From ZC4RG35 sp036375695 (GTDB lineage Bacteria; Actinomycetota; Acidimicrobiia; Spongiisociales; ZC4RG35): 64,000 nt of DNA. A program made the translations under genes and the position numbers. The notes under the pieces are model-generated. The model saw only the letters and a list, made by a program, of their open reading frames with translations. It made no database searches and was not told the origin of the DNA. The stretch is taken from the NCBI GenBank assembly GCA_036375695.1, contig DASVBU010000004.1, forward strand, positions 1-64,000, read 5' to 3'. Shown here piece by piece: positions 23,354-31,642 of the stretch (its first letter is position 1; every line of letters starts with the position of its first letter).

Positions 23354-25155
23354 GCACGATTCGCTTCGGCGTCTCCGAGCTGCCTCCTGAGGGCGTGCCC
23401 GACGAGGACTTCCTCGACGCCCTCGTCGATCAGGGCCACACCGCCCTGGAGCTGCCATTCACCAAGGACTTCCCCTGGAAGGAGAAGCGGTGCGAGGAGT
23501 TCGGCGCCCTGGCCGCCGAGCGCGGGATTCGCCTCTCGGTGCACGCCCCGTATTTCGCCGGTTTGACCCTGCCGGAGGAGGATCGGGGGAAGCAGTCGCT
23601 GGCTGCCATGGAGCACTCGATGAAGCTGGGGAAGGCGCTGGGTGCCCCGATCGTGGTGGCCCACTTCGGCTCCAACTACGGGGAGGATCCGGGTCTGCTC
23701 ATGAACCGGATTCGCGGCCGTCTCTCCGCCATCGAGCGCAAGGTGGCCGGTCTCGGCGTCGGGCTCGGTCTGGAGACCGCCGGCAATCGGAGCCAGTTCG
23801 GGAGTCTCGGCGACATCTCCCAGCTGGCGTCGGAGTTCTCCTTCGTCCGCCCGGTGGTCGACTGGGCCCACATCCACGCCATGACCGGCGGGGGCCTGGT
23901 GGACAAGGCGGCGTTCGAGGCCGTGCTCGAGTTCGTCGAGGCCAGCTTCCCGGGGTGGATGATCGCCCCGCTCCACACCCAGTTCTCCGACAACGAATTC
24001 GGCAACTCGGGCGAGATCCGTCACATCGAGTACGGGAAGGGGACCCTCCGGATCGCCCCCCTGATCGAGGCGGCCGTGGAGCGGGACATCTCGATGGTGG
24101 TGATCTCCGAATCCCGGGACGACGAGAGTCACGAGCGCATCTGGGCCGAGGCCAGGCCACTGCTCCGGGCCAAGGTCGGGCCGGCCGGCCGGACCCTGGC
24201 TGCCTCCGACATCGACTTCCCGAGACCGATCCGGGTGGAGAAGCAGGGCGACCGGTTCGTGCCGATGGGGCTGGATCGACCCCTGACCTTCTCCAACATC
24301 GACAAGCCGTTCTTCCCCGACGAGGGGTACACGAAGGGCGACCTGATCCAGTACTACGCCTCGATCTCCCCGATCCTCCTGCCCCACCTGGCGGGCAGGC
24401 CGATCTCGATGTCCCGGTACCCGGACGGGATCGCCGGCGGGTCGTTTTACGAGAAGCGGGCTCCGGGGCACCAGCCGTCGTGGATGAGGACCACCCCGGT
24501 GGACTCGGACAGCCAGGGCGGGATCATCGACTTCCTCCTCGCCGACTCGGCCGAGGCGCTGATGTGGTTCGCCAACATGGGATGCATCGAGGTGCATCCC
24601 TTCCACTCCCGCGAGGGGACTCTCGACCATCCCGACTACGCCATCTTCGACTTCGACCCTGCCGAGGGCGCCACCTGGGACCAGGTGGTGGGCGCGGTGC
24701 GGCTCCTCGAGGTGGCCCTCCGCCAGCTCGGCCTCTCCGGCTACCCCAAGCTCTCGGGGGCTCGCGGCATCCACGTCTACGTGCCCCTCGAGCCGGTCCA
24801 CGACCACGCCCGGGTCCGTCGTTTCGTCGGCGAGGTGGGGAAGTACCTGGCCGCGGCCAATCCAGACGAGATCACGATGGAGTGGGACAAGTCGAAGCGC
24901 ACCGGGAAGGTGTTCATCGATCACAACCGCAACGCGTCCGGTCAGACCGTCGCCGCCCCCTACTCGGTCCGGCCACGTCCCGGAGCACCGATCTCCGCCC
25001 CGATCTCCTGGTCGGAGCTGGGGTCGGTGAGCAACGGGCAATGGACCATCGCCAACATCTGGGATCGGATCGTCCGCCACGGGGACCTGTTCGCCCCGGT
25101 CGTGGCGGGTGGCCAGACCCTCGACGAGGCGGAGAGGCGTCTCGGTATCGGCTGA
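23350..25155 (+). CDS. Fusion of endonuclease-IV-like domain and LigD-type polymerase/primase domain
   Basis: A 601-residue two-domain protein. Residues 1-275 form a TIM barrel like endonuclease IV (AP endonuclease), with candidate metal ligands His65 (SVHAPYF), His105 (VVAHFG), Glu142 (GLETAGN), Asp171 and His174 (VVDWAHIHA), His209 (PLHTQFSD), His225 and Glu254 (VISESRD); the Asp two before the second-last His is Ile here. Residues 290-600 form an archaeo-eukaryotic primase-like NHEJ polymerase domain: DFDP (Asp434/436), SGARGIHVY (His475) and VFIDHNRN (Asp524). No ligase or Ku lies nearby. Start GTG 23350 overlaps the hydrolase stop. It probably processes abasic sites and fills gaps; the combined reaction is inferred. 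Confidence 0.88.
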   Translation: MSTIRFGVSELPPEGVPDEDFLDALVDQGHTALELPFTKDFPWKEKRCEEFGALAAERGIRLSVHAPYFAGLTLPEEDRGKQSLAAMEHSMKLGKALGAPIVVAHFGSNYGEDPGLLMNRIRGRLSAIERKVAGLGVGLGLETAGNRSQFGSLGDISQLASEFSFVRPVVDWAHIHAMTGGGLVDKAAFEAVLEFVEASFPGWMIAPLHTQFSDNEFGNSGEIRHIEYGKGTLRIAPLIEAAVERDISMVVISESRDDESHERIWAEARPLLRAKVGPAGRTLAASDIDFPRPIRVEKQGDRFVPMGLDRPLTFSNIDKPFFPDEGYTKGDLIQYYASISPILLPHLAGRPISMSRYPDGIAGGSFYEKRAPGHQPSWMRTTPVDSDSQGGIIDFLLADSAEALMWFANMGCIEVHPFHSREGTLDHPDYAIFDFDPAEGATWDQVVGAVRLLEVALRQLGLSGYPKLSGARGIHVYVPLEPVHDHARVRRFVGEVGKYLAAANPDEITMEWDKSKRTGKVFIDHNRNASGQTVAAPYSVRPRPGAPISAPISWSELGSVSNGQWTIANIWDRIVRHGDLFAPVVAGGQTLDEAERRLGIG

Positions 25156-25174
25156 CCCGGCCCGGGCCATTGGT

Positions 25175-25180
25175 TAGGGT
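25175..25180 (+). promoter_or_regulatory. -10 box, leaderless HisA-like gene
   Basis: TAGGGT ends 6 bases before the ATG at 25187 with no ribosome binding site, so the HisA-like fusion has its own start of transcription although the upstream gene ends only 31 bases earlier. Confidence 0.45.
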
Positions 25181-25186
25181 TCCTCC

Positions 25187-26257
25187 ATGGAGCTGTACGC
25201 ACGGGTGAACATCCTGGGTGGGCGCTCCGTGCGGCTCCCGAAGGGCCGTCTCGACGACGTCATCGTCCTGGACAACGACCCGGTGGGCCGGGCCAAGAGC
25301 TGGGCGAGCCAGGGCGTCGACCGTCTCCACATCGTCGATCTCGACGCCGCCGGCTATGGCGACTATCGCAATCGGGATCTCATCGGGAGGCTGATCGAGA
25401 GCGTCGACGTCCCGGTCCAGGTGGCCGGTGGCATCCGATCGGAGATGGAGTTGGAGCGGGTCCTGGGGCTTGGCGCATGGCGGGCGGTGATGGGCACCGC
25501 GGCCATCGAGAACCAGATCATGGTCTGGGACATGTGCCGCGAGTACCCGGACAAGATCGCCGTCTCGGTCGACGTGCGGAAGGGTGGCGAGGTCGCCACC
25601 AGGGGCTGGACCAAGAACAGCGGCCGCTTCCTGGAGGAGGTCCTCATCGAGATGTCTTCGGCGGGCGTTGCGGCGTTCATGGTCTCCGAGGCCAACCGCG
25701 ACTCGCTGACCGAGCCGCCCAACTGGGAGGTGTTGGCCGAGTCGCTGGCCATCGTCGAGGAGCCGGTGATCCAGGCGGGCGGCGTGCGCGACCTCGAGGA
25801 CCTGCGTCAGCTGACCCAGCTGGAATCCAACGGACGGCATCTCGCCGGTGTCGTCGTGGGGCGCGAGGTCACGGTCGGCCGGTTCAGCATCGCCGAGGCC
25901 AAGGAGGTGCTGTCCGGTGGCGGCCCGCAGAGGGCGCCGGGCGGCGTCACCATGAGCCGGGTCACCGTGGGTGTCAGCTCCTTGGAGGCCGCCCTCGACT
26001 TCTACGGGGTCAAGCTCGGGTTCGAGAAGGTGCGGACCGCTGACGCCACCGACGCCATCATCCTCCAGGCCGCGCCGGGCCAGCAGATCGAGCTGGTCGA
26101 GGGTGGCGCGGGTCGACCCGATCGTCTCGTGTTCCGGGTCGAGGACCCCGATCGATGGCGCGCCCATCTCTCCCAGGTGGGTGTGGAGACGACGCGAGCT
26201 GCCAGCGCGGTCGAACTGACCGGGCCGGACGGGGTCCGGATCAGGCTCGAGCCCTGA
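25187..26257 (+). CDS. HisA-like TIM-barrel fused to a VOC/glyoxalase-like domain
   Basis: A 356-residue protein. Residues 1-245 resemble the ProFAR isomerase HisA: SVRLPKG, VDLDAAGYGDYRN, VAGGIR, GTAAIENQ, VSVDVRKG and AGGV plus GVVVGRE. The catalytic Asp8 of HisA is Asn8 here (ARVNIL), while the second catalytic Asp is kept at 129, and the usual T-D-I phosphate loop reads MVSEANRD. Residues 258-356 look like one vicinal-oxygen-chelate repeat (VTVGVSSLEAALDFYG, LGFEKV, GPDGVRIRLEP). It may be a diverged HisA or a HisA paralogue. No other his genes are in the window. Confidence 0.8.
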   Translation: MELYARVNILGGRSVRLPKGRLDDVIVLDNDPVGRAKSWASQGVDRLHIVDLDAAGYGDYRNRDLIGRLIESVDVPVQVAGGIRSEMELERVLGLGAWRAVMGTAAIENQIMVWDMCREYPDKIAVSVDVRKGGEVATRGWTKNSGRFLEEVLIEMSSAGVAAFMVSEANRDSLTEPPNWEVLAESLAIVEEPVIQAGGVRDLEDLRQLTQLESNGRHLAGVVVGREVTVGRFSIAEAKEVLSGGGPQRAPGGVTMSRVTVGVSSLEAALDFYGVKLGFEKVRTADATDAIILQAAPGQQIELVEGGAGRPDRLVFRVEDPDRWRAHLSQVGVETTRAASAVELTGPDGVRIRLEP

Positions 26258-26260
26258 TCG

Positions 26261-27820
26261 TCAGGGGCGGAACAGCGTGCGGGACTGCTCCCGCAGGTAT
26301 TGCCGGAGATACCACGGGCCACCGCCACCGGTGCCCGACGTCCCCGAGCCCTTCCATCCGCCGAACGACTGGATGTCCGGCCAGGCGCCCGTGGTGGCGC
26401 CGGCCGCCCGGTTGACATAGGTCGTCCCTGCCTGGATCTCGTCGAACCACTTCTCGATCTCTTCCTCGTCCCCGGAGTAGAGACCGGCGGTGAGCCCGAA
26501 GATCGTGTCGTTGGCCCGCTCCAGGCCCTCGTCGAGACCCGATACCGGAGCCACCGAGACGAACGGGAGGAACAGCTCCTCGCGCCAGATCCACGAGTCC
26601 TGGGGGGCGGTGACGATGGCCGGCTCGACGAAGTTGCCCCGGGCCATGTCGCCATCCGTGAGCACCGAGCCGCCGTACAGGACCTCGCCACCGCTGGCCC
26701 GGACCTCGTCGATGGCACGCTGGTAGCGGGCCACGGCGGCCGGGTCGATGACCGGGCCCATCCAGTTCTCCAGCTTGGTGGGGTCGCCCACCTTGATCTC
26801 CGACGCCCGCTTCACCAGCTTGTCGACGAACTCGTCGTAGACGTCGTCCTCCACGTACACGCGGGAGGTGGCGGAGCACTTCTGACCGCTGAGGCCGAAG
26901 GCGGCCCTGGTCACCCCCTCGACCGCCACGTCGATGTCGGCGCTGGCGGTGACGATCACCGGGTTCTTGCCGCCCATCTCGGCGACCACGGGCTTGGGCC
27001 GCTTCTCGTTGGCGGTGCGGTAGATCTCCATCCCCACTTCGTAGGATCCGGTGAAGGTGATCCCGTCCACCCCTTCGTGATGGGTCAGGTGGTCACCGAC
27101 CACGGAGCCCCGGCCGGAGATGATGTGGAGTGCGCCCGCCGGGAGGCCGGCCTCCTGCATCACCGAGTAGAAGTCGAAGGCCATGAGGGCGCCGGCGTTG
27201 GACGGCTTGAGCACCACGGTGTTCCCGGTGAGCAGGGCGCCTATGGACGGGCCGGCGGCCAGCGCCATCGGGAAGTTGAACGGCGACACCACCGCCCACA
27301 CTCCCCACGGGCGGAGCACTGAGAGGTTCTCCTCGCCCGACTGACTCCCGAGCCGGGTCACGAAGCCCTCGTGCTGCGTGATCTGCTTGGCGTAGTAGCG
27401 GAAGAACTCGATGGTCTCGGCCACGTCGCCGAGGGACTCCAGCCGGTTCTTCCCGATCTCGAACGACATGCGTGCCGCGATGTCGTAGATGCGGTCCTCC
27501 ATGATGTCGGCGGCCCGGAGCATCAGGTCGCGTCGCCGCTCCCATCCCCAGGCCTCCCATTCCGGCTGGAACGCCCGGGCCGCGGCGACGGCGTCGTCGA
27601 CGTCCTGCTTGGTTCCCTGCGCGTAGTGACCGATGACGATCTCGGAGTCGATGGGCGAGACCTCGGCGTGCATCTCGCGATCGGTCCTGTGCTCGCCGTT
27701 GACGATCACCCCGTGTGTCTGCCCCAGGCTCATCCGGGCCTTCTCGACGGCGGATTCGAACGCCTCGTTGAGCTCCTGGTTGTCCGCCGACATGGTGGCG
27801 TAGGTGATCTTGACGCTCAT
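26261..27820 (-). CDS. pruA: L-glutamate-gamma-semialdehyde (P5C) dehydrogenase, aldehyde dehydrogenase family
   Basis: A 519-residue NAD-dependent aldehyde dehydrogenase. Catalytic Cys315 is in GQKCSATSR and the general base Glu281 in VVAEMGGKNPV; VVSPFNFPMA and KPSNAG bind cofactor. The GQKCSA form fits the P5C dehydrogenase (PruA/RocA) group better than general aldehyde dehydrogenases. Proline dehydrogenase at 45.8 kb would supply the substrate, although the two genes are far apart here. TAGTGT lies 6 bases before ATG 27820, so it is likely leaderless. It converges with the HisA-like gene, 3 bases apart. Confidence 0.85.
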   Translation of the reverse strand: MSVKITYATMSADNQELNEAFESAVEKARMSLGQTHGVIVNGEHRTDREMHAEVSPIDSEIVIGHYAQGTKQDVDDAVAAARAFQPEWEAWGWERRRDLMLRAADIMEDRIYDIAARMSFEIGKNRLESLGDVAETIEFFRYYAKQITQHEGFVTRLGSQSGEENLSVLRPWGVWAVVSPFNFPMALAAGPSIGALLTGNTVVLKPSNAGALMAFDFYSVMQEAGLPAGALHIISGRGSVVGDHLTHHEGVDGITFTGSYEVGMEIYRTANEKRPKPVVAEMGGKNPVIVTASADIDVAVEGVTRAAFGLSGQKCSATSRVYVEDDVYDEFVDKLVKRASEIKVGDPTKLENWMGPVIDPAAVARYQRAIDEVRASGGEVLYGGSVLTDGDMARGNFVEPAIVTAPQDSWIWREELFLPFVSVAPVSGLDEGLERANDTIFGLTAGLYSGDEEEIEKWFDEIQAGTTYVNRAAGATTGAWPDIQSFGGWKGSGTSGTGGGGPWYLRQYLREQSRTLFRP

Positions 27821-27891
27821 GCCACGACACTAACCCAAAGGGAGGGCAACGGTCCCGGGACCCGGTGATGTAACAGTCTGGGACGGGATAT

Positions 27892-27899
27892 GCCGATAA
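27892..27899 (+). promoter_or_regulatory. GCCGATAA element before the histidine kinase
   Basis: GCCGATAA ends 6 bases before ATG 27906. It equals the -10 consensus of sigma-28 (FliA/WhiG) promoters, but the nearest -35-like tetramer (TAAC) is 17 bases upstream rather than 15, so it may be a vegetative -10 (GATAAG) instead. Confidence 0.3.
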
Positions 27900-27905
27900 G
27901 AAGGC

Positions 27906-29579
27906 ATGAATCCGACACGGACCACGTGGCCCGGATCTGCCGACACGCACCGGCAGGTGGTCCAGGTGGCCATGGTGGTGGCATCGGTCGCCGCCCTCGT
28001 GCTCTTCGCGGGCGGTCTGTGGGCCGACGAGCCCGACGTGATGCGGACCGCGCTCGGTCCGGCCGTCGCTGCCGTGTTCATGCTCGTCCAGTCCCTGCTC
28101 CGCCTACAGCACGCCGGCGTGGCGATGTTCGCCTCGTCGGCCCTGATCGCCGCGGCGGCTTACCAGCAGACGACCACGGTGGTGGCCCCGCTCTCGGTCG
28201 CCCTGGTCGTGGTCACGGCCCTCGGAGCGATGCTGGTGGACCGGTATCGCCTCCCCGCCGTCGTGATCCCGGGGATCGTCCTCCTCCTCCTGCCCCACAC
28301 GTGGGGCCGGCTCCCCACCGAAGTCGCCTGGCAGGTCGGGGTGGCGAACTCGGCGACCTTCGTGGTGGCGGCGACGGTCTTCATCGCCATCCGTCGCCAG
28401 GTCAGCGACTACAGCGAGCGGTACCGCACCCTGTTCGACGAGTCGCCCACCGGCATCCTCGAGGAGAACTGGACCGGCGCCCTCGAGTACCTGGAGTCGG
28501 AGTACGACGGCAAGCCCGAGCGGATCGAGAAGTTCCTCCTCGCCTATCCGTCGGTGCTTCGCACCGCGGTGGGCAAGGCGAGAGTCGTGCGGGCGAACCG
28601 CGCCGCCGCAGAGCTCCTGGAGGCGCCGTCCACCGAGAGCCTCCTCGGCTACCGCGACGGCACCCGGGTCCACGACATCAACCTCGCGTCCTGGGCCGCG
28701 ATCCTGGGCGCCCTGTACCGGCGGGAGATCACCTACGGCATCGACATGGCGACGATCACCAGGAAGGGCCGCCCGATCTGGGTGCAGATCAGGGGTGTCG
28801 ACGTCGACCCGTCCCATCCCGGGTCGACGATCTTCGTGGGTCTCGCCGACGTGACCCACAACCACGAGCGGCAGGACGCCATGGCGGAGCTGGTCCGGGC
28901 CAAGAACGACTTCATCGCCAAGGTGAGCCACGAGCTGCGGACCCCGCTGACCGCGGTGGTCGGGCTCGCCGCCGAGCTGGAGGCGGGCGACGACCTGACC
29001 AACGACGACCGCATGGACCTGACCCGCCTCGTCGCTGCCCAGGCCCGGGAGATGGCCGGGATCGTCGAGGACCTGCTGGTGGCGGCGCGAACCGAGTTGG
29101 GCTCGATGACGGTGGAGAAGCGGCAGGTCGACCTGGCGGAGGAGGTGGCGGCCACCGTCGAGGGGCTGGGCATCGCGGTTCGGGACGTGGACGGGCACCT
29201 GCCGGTGGTCATCGCCGACGCCGCCCGGGTTCGCCAGATCCTGCGCAACCTCCTCACCAACGCCCGGAAGTACGGCGGCCCCCACATCGCGATCAGGGGT
29301 GGCCGCGACCGCCGTGTGGCGTGGGTCGAGGTGAGGGACGATGGCGCCGGGGTGCCGTCCGAGTTGGGAGAGAAGGTATTCGAGCCCTACACCAGCTCGG
29401 GTGACTGGGTGGGCCAGTCTGTCGGCATCGGCCTGTCGGTGTCGCGCCAGTTGGCCGAGTTGATGGGCGGGTCACTCGCCTACCACCGGGACGGCGGTGA
29501 GACCGTATTCCGTCTCGAACTGCCGCCCGCGGCCATCGCGAGCGAGCCTTCTCTCGCTTCCCAAGCCGTCGACGGATAG
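27906..29579 (+). CDS. Membrane sensor histidine kinase with PAS domain
   Basis: A 557-residue kinase. Six hydrophobic segments cover about residues 18-163, with short loops and no large external sensor. A PAS-like domain follows (YRTLFDESPTGILEENW to FVGLADVTHN, about 173-325) and then HisKA with the phospho-acceptor His342 in VSHELRTPL. The ATPase domain has an N box (LRNLLTNARKYG), G1 (DDGAGVP) and G2 (GIGLSVSRQLAELMGG). No response regulator lies next to it, so its partner is elsewhere. It is divergent from the P5C dehydrogenase gene. Confidence 0.88.
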   Translation: MNPTRTTWPGSADTHRQVVQVAMVVASVAALVLFAGGLWADEPDVMRTALGPAVAAVFMLVQSLLRLQHAGVAMFASSALIAAAAYQQTTTVVAPLSVALVVVTALGAMLVDRYRLPAVVIPGIVLLLLPHTWGRLPTEVAWQVGVANSATFVVAATVFIAIRRQVSDYSERYRTLFDESPTGILEENWTGALEYLESEYDGKPERIEKFLLAYPSVLRTAVGKARVVRANRAAAELLEAPSTESLLGYRDGTRVHDINLASWAAILGALYRREITYGIDMATITRKGRPIWVQIRGVDVDPSHPGSTIFVGLADVTHNHERQDAMAELVRAKNDFIAKVSHELRTPLTAVVGLAAELEAGDDLTNDDRMDLTRLVAAQAREMAGIVEDLLVAARTELGSMTVEKRQVDLAEEVAATVEGLGIAVRDVDGHLPVVIADAARVRQILRNLLTNARKYGGPHIAIRGGRDRRVAWVEVRDDGAGVPSELGEKVFEPYTSSGDWVGQSVGIGLSVSRQLAELMGGSLAYHRDGGETVFRLELPPAAIASEPSLASQAVDG

Positions 29580-29596
29580 CTAACTTCCGTCTCCTG

Positions 29597-30256
29597 ATGT
29601 CCGACGGGAGCCTTCCGATCGTCTATTGGCCGTTGATGCTCGCGGCCACCTATCTCCTCGGGTCGATCCCCTTCGCCCAGATCGTCGCCCGCGTCAACGG
29701 GGTCGATCTGCGCAAGGTGGGCACGGGGAACATCGGCGCGGGCAACGTCACGGCCAACATCGGCAAGGCATGGGGGACGGTCGCCGCGGTCCTCGACGGC
29801 CTCAAGGGTCTGATCCCCGTGTACCTGGGCAAGAAGATCGGTCTGGGGCCAGGGGCGGCGGGAATGCTCGGGGTGGCGGCGGTCGCCGGGCACAACTGGT
29901 CGGTCTTCATGAAGGGTCGCGCCGGTCGTGGTCTGGCCACGTCTGCCGGGATGATCATCGCTCTCGACTGGCCCCTGCTGATCTGGCCGTTCGCCTGGTC
30001 CGTCGTGGGCTGGAGGATCGGTGGCGGCATCGCGGGCTTCTTCGGTTGGGGGCTCCTGCCGTTCGTGGCCATCCTCACGGGCCAGCCGTACACCGAGGTG
30101 GTGCTGCTGTTCATCCTCACGGCGGTCCTGATGATCCGGCGGATGCAGGGGAACCCCGACAGCCCGCGTGACCTGCACAGCACGCTTCGCCGCGCCATCT
30201 ACGACGACCCCTACCCGGATCTCCCGGAGACCGTCGAAGACCCGATCACTCCGTGA
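29597..30256 (+). CDS. plsY: Acyl-phosphate glycerol-3-phosphate acyltransferase PlsY
   Basis: A 219-residue integral membrane enzyme that transfers acyl groups from acyl-phosphate to glycerol-3-phosphate, the first step in phospholipid synthesis. The PlsY signatures are LLGSIPFA, GTGNIGAGNV (in place of the usual GSGNIGATN), LDGLKG and GHNWSVFMKGRAGRG. Five or so membrane segments are visible. Its last codons overlap the start of the next membrane protein (GTGA). No plsX is near. The acidic tail DDPYPDLPETVEDP is longer than usual. Confidence 0.92.
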   Translation: MSDGSLPIVYWPLMLAATYLLGSIPFAQIVARVNGVDLRKVGTGNIGAGNVTANIGKAWGTVAAVLDGLKGLIPVYLGKKIGLGPGAAGMLGVAAVAGHNWSVFMKGRAGRGLATSAGMIIALDWPLLIWPFAWSVVGWRIGGGIAGFFGWGLLPFVAILTGQPYTEVVLLFILTAVLMIRRMQGNPDSPRDLHSTLRRAIYDDPYPDLPETVEDPITP

Positions 30257-31191
30257 GTCCGAAGCGGGTCATCATCCTGGCCGCCGTCGCCCTCGTGGTG
30301 TACGGAGTCGTCGCCGTATGGGTCCTCAAGAACTTCGAACTACCCGAGATCCACGGCGCGTCCTGGTTCTACCTCGTCGCCGCCCTCGCCGCGTACATGG
30401 GGGCGATGTGGTGCTACGGGCTCTTGTTCCGGGAGTCGGTGAAGCAATCGGGTGACGAGGTGGCGCCGTGGTCGGCCTTCAAGGCGGCCCTGGTGGGCGC
30501 CGGCGTAGCCCGACTCATCCCGGCGGGCGGGGCGATCACTCCCGTTGCGCTGGCCTGGGCGGTGCGCGGCGAGACCGATCGTGCCGCCGGTCCCGCATTG
30601 CGGACCGTGATGCTCAACTATGCCGGCCTGCTCGTGATGGCCGGCGGCGGACTGCTCGTCGCCCGTCCGCGGGAGGGGTCCCAGATCGCCAGCGTGAGCC
30701 TGGTCTTCGTGGCGCCGTTCGTCCTCATAGCCGGGATCGCCCTGATGTTCGGGTCGGGGAAGCTGGCCTCACTGAACCGGTATCTCCCCCGGATCCTGCG
30801 CGAGCGCCTGGCGTCTTCGGTGGTCAATCACGCCCCGGGGTTGGAGTCACAGGCCTACATCTGGACGCGTCTCGCCCTCGAGGGCGTTTCGCTGTGGCTG
30901 GTGCTGGAGGCCTTCTCGCTCGACATCAACGGATTCCAGGTGATGGCGAGCTTCGCCGTGTCGTCCCTCGCCGGCGGTCTGCCGGGGACGCCGGGAGGTC
31001 TCGGGGTCACCGAGGTCGGCCTGGCGCTGATCCTCGCCGCCTACGGCATCCCGGCCGCGATGACCGCAGTGGCGATCATCGTGTTCCGGGTCATCTCCTA
31101 CTGGATCCCGGCTGCCCTCGGCTTCCTAGCCGGGGGCACCACCTTCCTCAAGTCGAAGGAGGCCGAGGAGGCAGCGGAGGCCAGCAGGTAG
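30253..31191 (+). CDS. Flippase-like membrane protein (lysylphosphatidylglycerol synthase TM / UPF0104 family)
   Basis: A 312-residue polytopic protein with about eight hydrophobic segments. It belongs to the LPG_synthase_TM family (MprF N-terminal domain-like, YbhN-like). Typical features are GVARLIPAGGAITPVALAW near residue 85 and the C-terminal GLPGTPGGLGVTEVGLALIL motif. It would move a lipid or lipid-linked molecule across the membrane, consistent with its coupling to PlsY through a 4-base GTGA overlap. No MprF synthase domain is present. Confidence 0.83.
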   Translation: MSPKRVIILAAVALVVYGVVAVWVLKNFELPEIHGASWFYLVAALAAYMGAMWCYGLLFRESVKQSGDEVAPWSAFKAALVGAGVARLIPAGGAITPVALAWAVRGETDRAAGPALRTVMLNYAGLLVMAGGGLLVARPREGSQIASVSLVFVAPFVLIAGIALMFGSGKLASLNRYLPRILRERLASSVVNHAPGLESQAYIWTRLALEGVSLWLVLEAFSLDINGFQVMASFAVSSLAGGLPGTPGGLGVTEVGLALILAAYGIPAAMTAVAIIVFRVISYWIPAALGFLAGGTTFLKSKEAEEAAEASR

Positions 31192-31201
31192 CCTCGGTCG
31201 C

Positions 31202-31642
31202 GTGAGAGTCGAATTCGCCCTTCCCAACCAGGACGGCAAGACGGTCACCGACGCCGACTTCGCCGGTCGCAAGTACGTCTTGTTCTTCTACCCGAGGGCG
31301 ATGACCCCCGGATGCACCATGGAGTCGTGCGACTTCCGCGACTCCTACGCAGAGTTCGAGCAGGCCGGGTACGCAGTGGTCGGGGTGAGCCCCGATCCGC
31401 CCGCCCGGAACCGGAAGTTCAAGGAGAAGGAGGGTCTCAACTTCGACCTGCTGTCCGACGTCGACCTCTCACTTGCCCGCAAGCTCGGCGCCTATGGGGA
31501 GAAGAAGCTCTACGGCAAGGTCATGGAGGGCCTGCTCCGCTCCACCTTCGTGATCGACGAGAACGGCGAGGTGGAGAAGGAGTACGTCAACGTAAAGGCG
31601 ACGGGCCACGTCGCCCGGGTCAAGGCCGACCTACTCGGCTGA
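31202..31642 (+). CDS. bcp: Thiol peroxidase, Bcp/PrxQ-type peroxiredoxin
   Basis: A 146-residue peroxiredoxin that reduces peroxides using thiols. The peroxidatic Cys38 and resolving Cys43 are in TPGCTMESCDFRD, five residues apart as in Bcp/PrxQ. VVGVSPDPP, and RSTFVIDENG near the C terminus, are typical. TAGCCT ends 7 bases before the GTG at 31202, which supports that start. It overlaps the convergent oxidoreductase gene by 12 bases. Confidence 0.93.
   Translation: MRVEFALPNQDGKTVTDADFAGRKYVLFFYPRAMTPGCTMESCDFRDSYAEFEQAGYAVVGVSPDPPARNRKFKEKEGLNFDLLSDVDLSLARKLGAYGEKKLYGKVMEGLLRSTFVIDENGEVEKEYVNVKATGHVARVKADLLG

Noticed and set aside
23350..25155. Complete bacterial NHEJ locus
   Set aside because: No Ku and no ATP-dependent DNA ligase occur anywhere in the window.
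23233..25170. 645-codon minus-strand frame opposite the endonuclease IV-PolDom fusion
   Set aside because: Antisense shadow; the plus frame carries catalytic residues of both domains.
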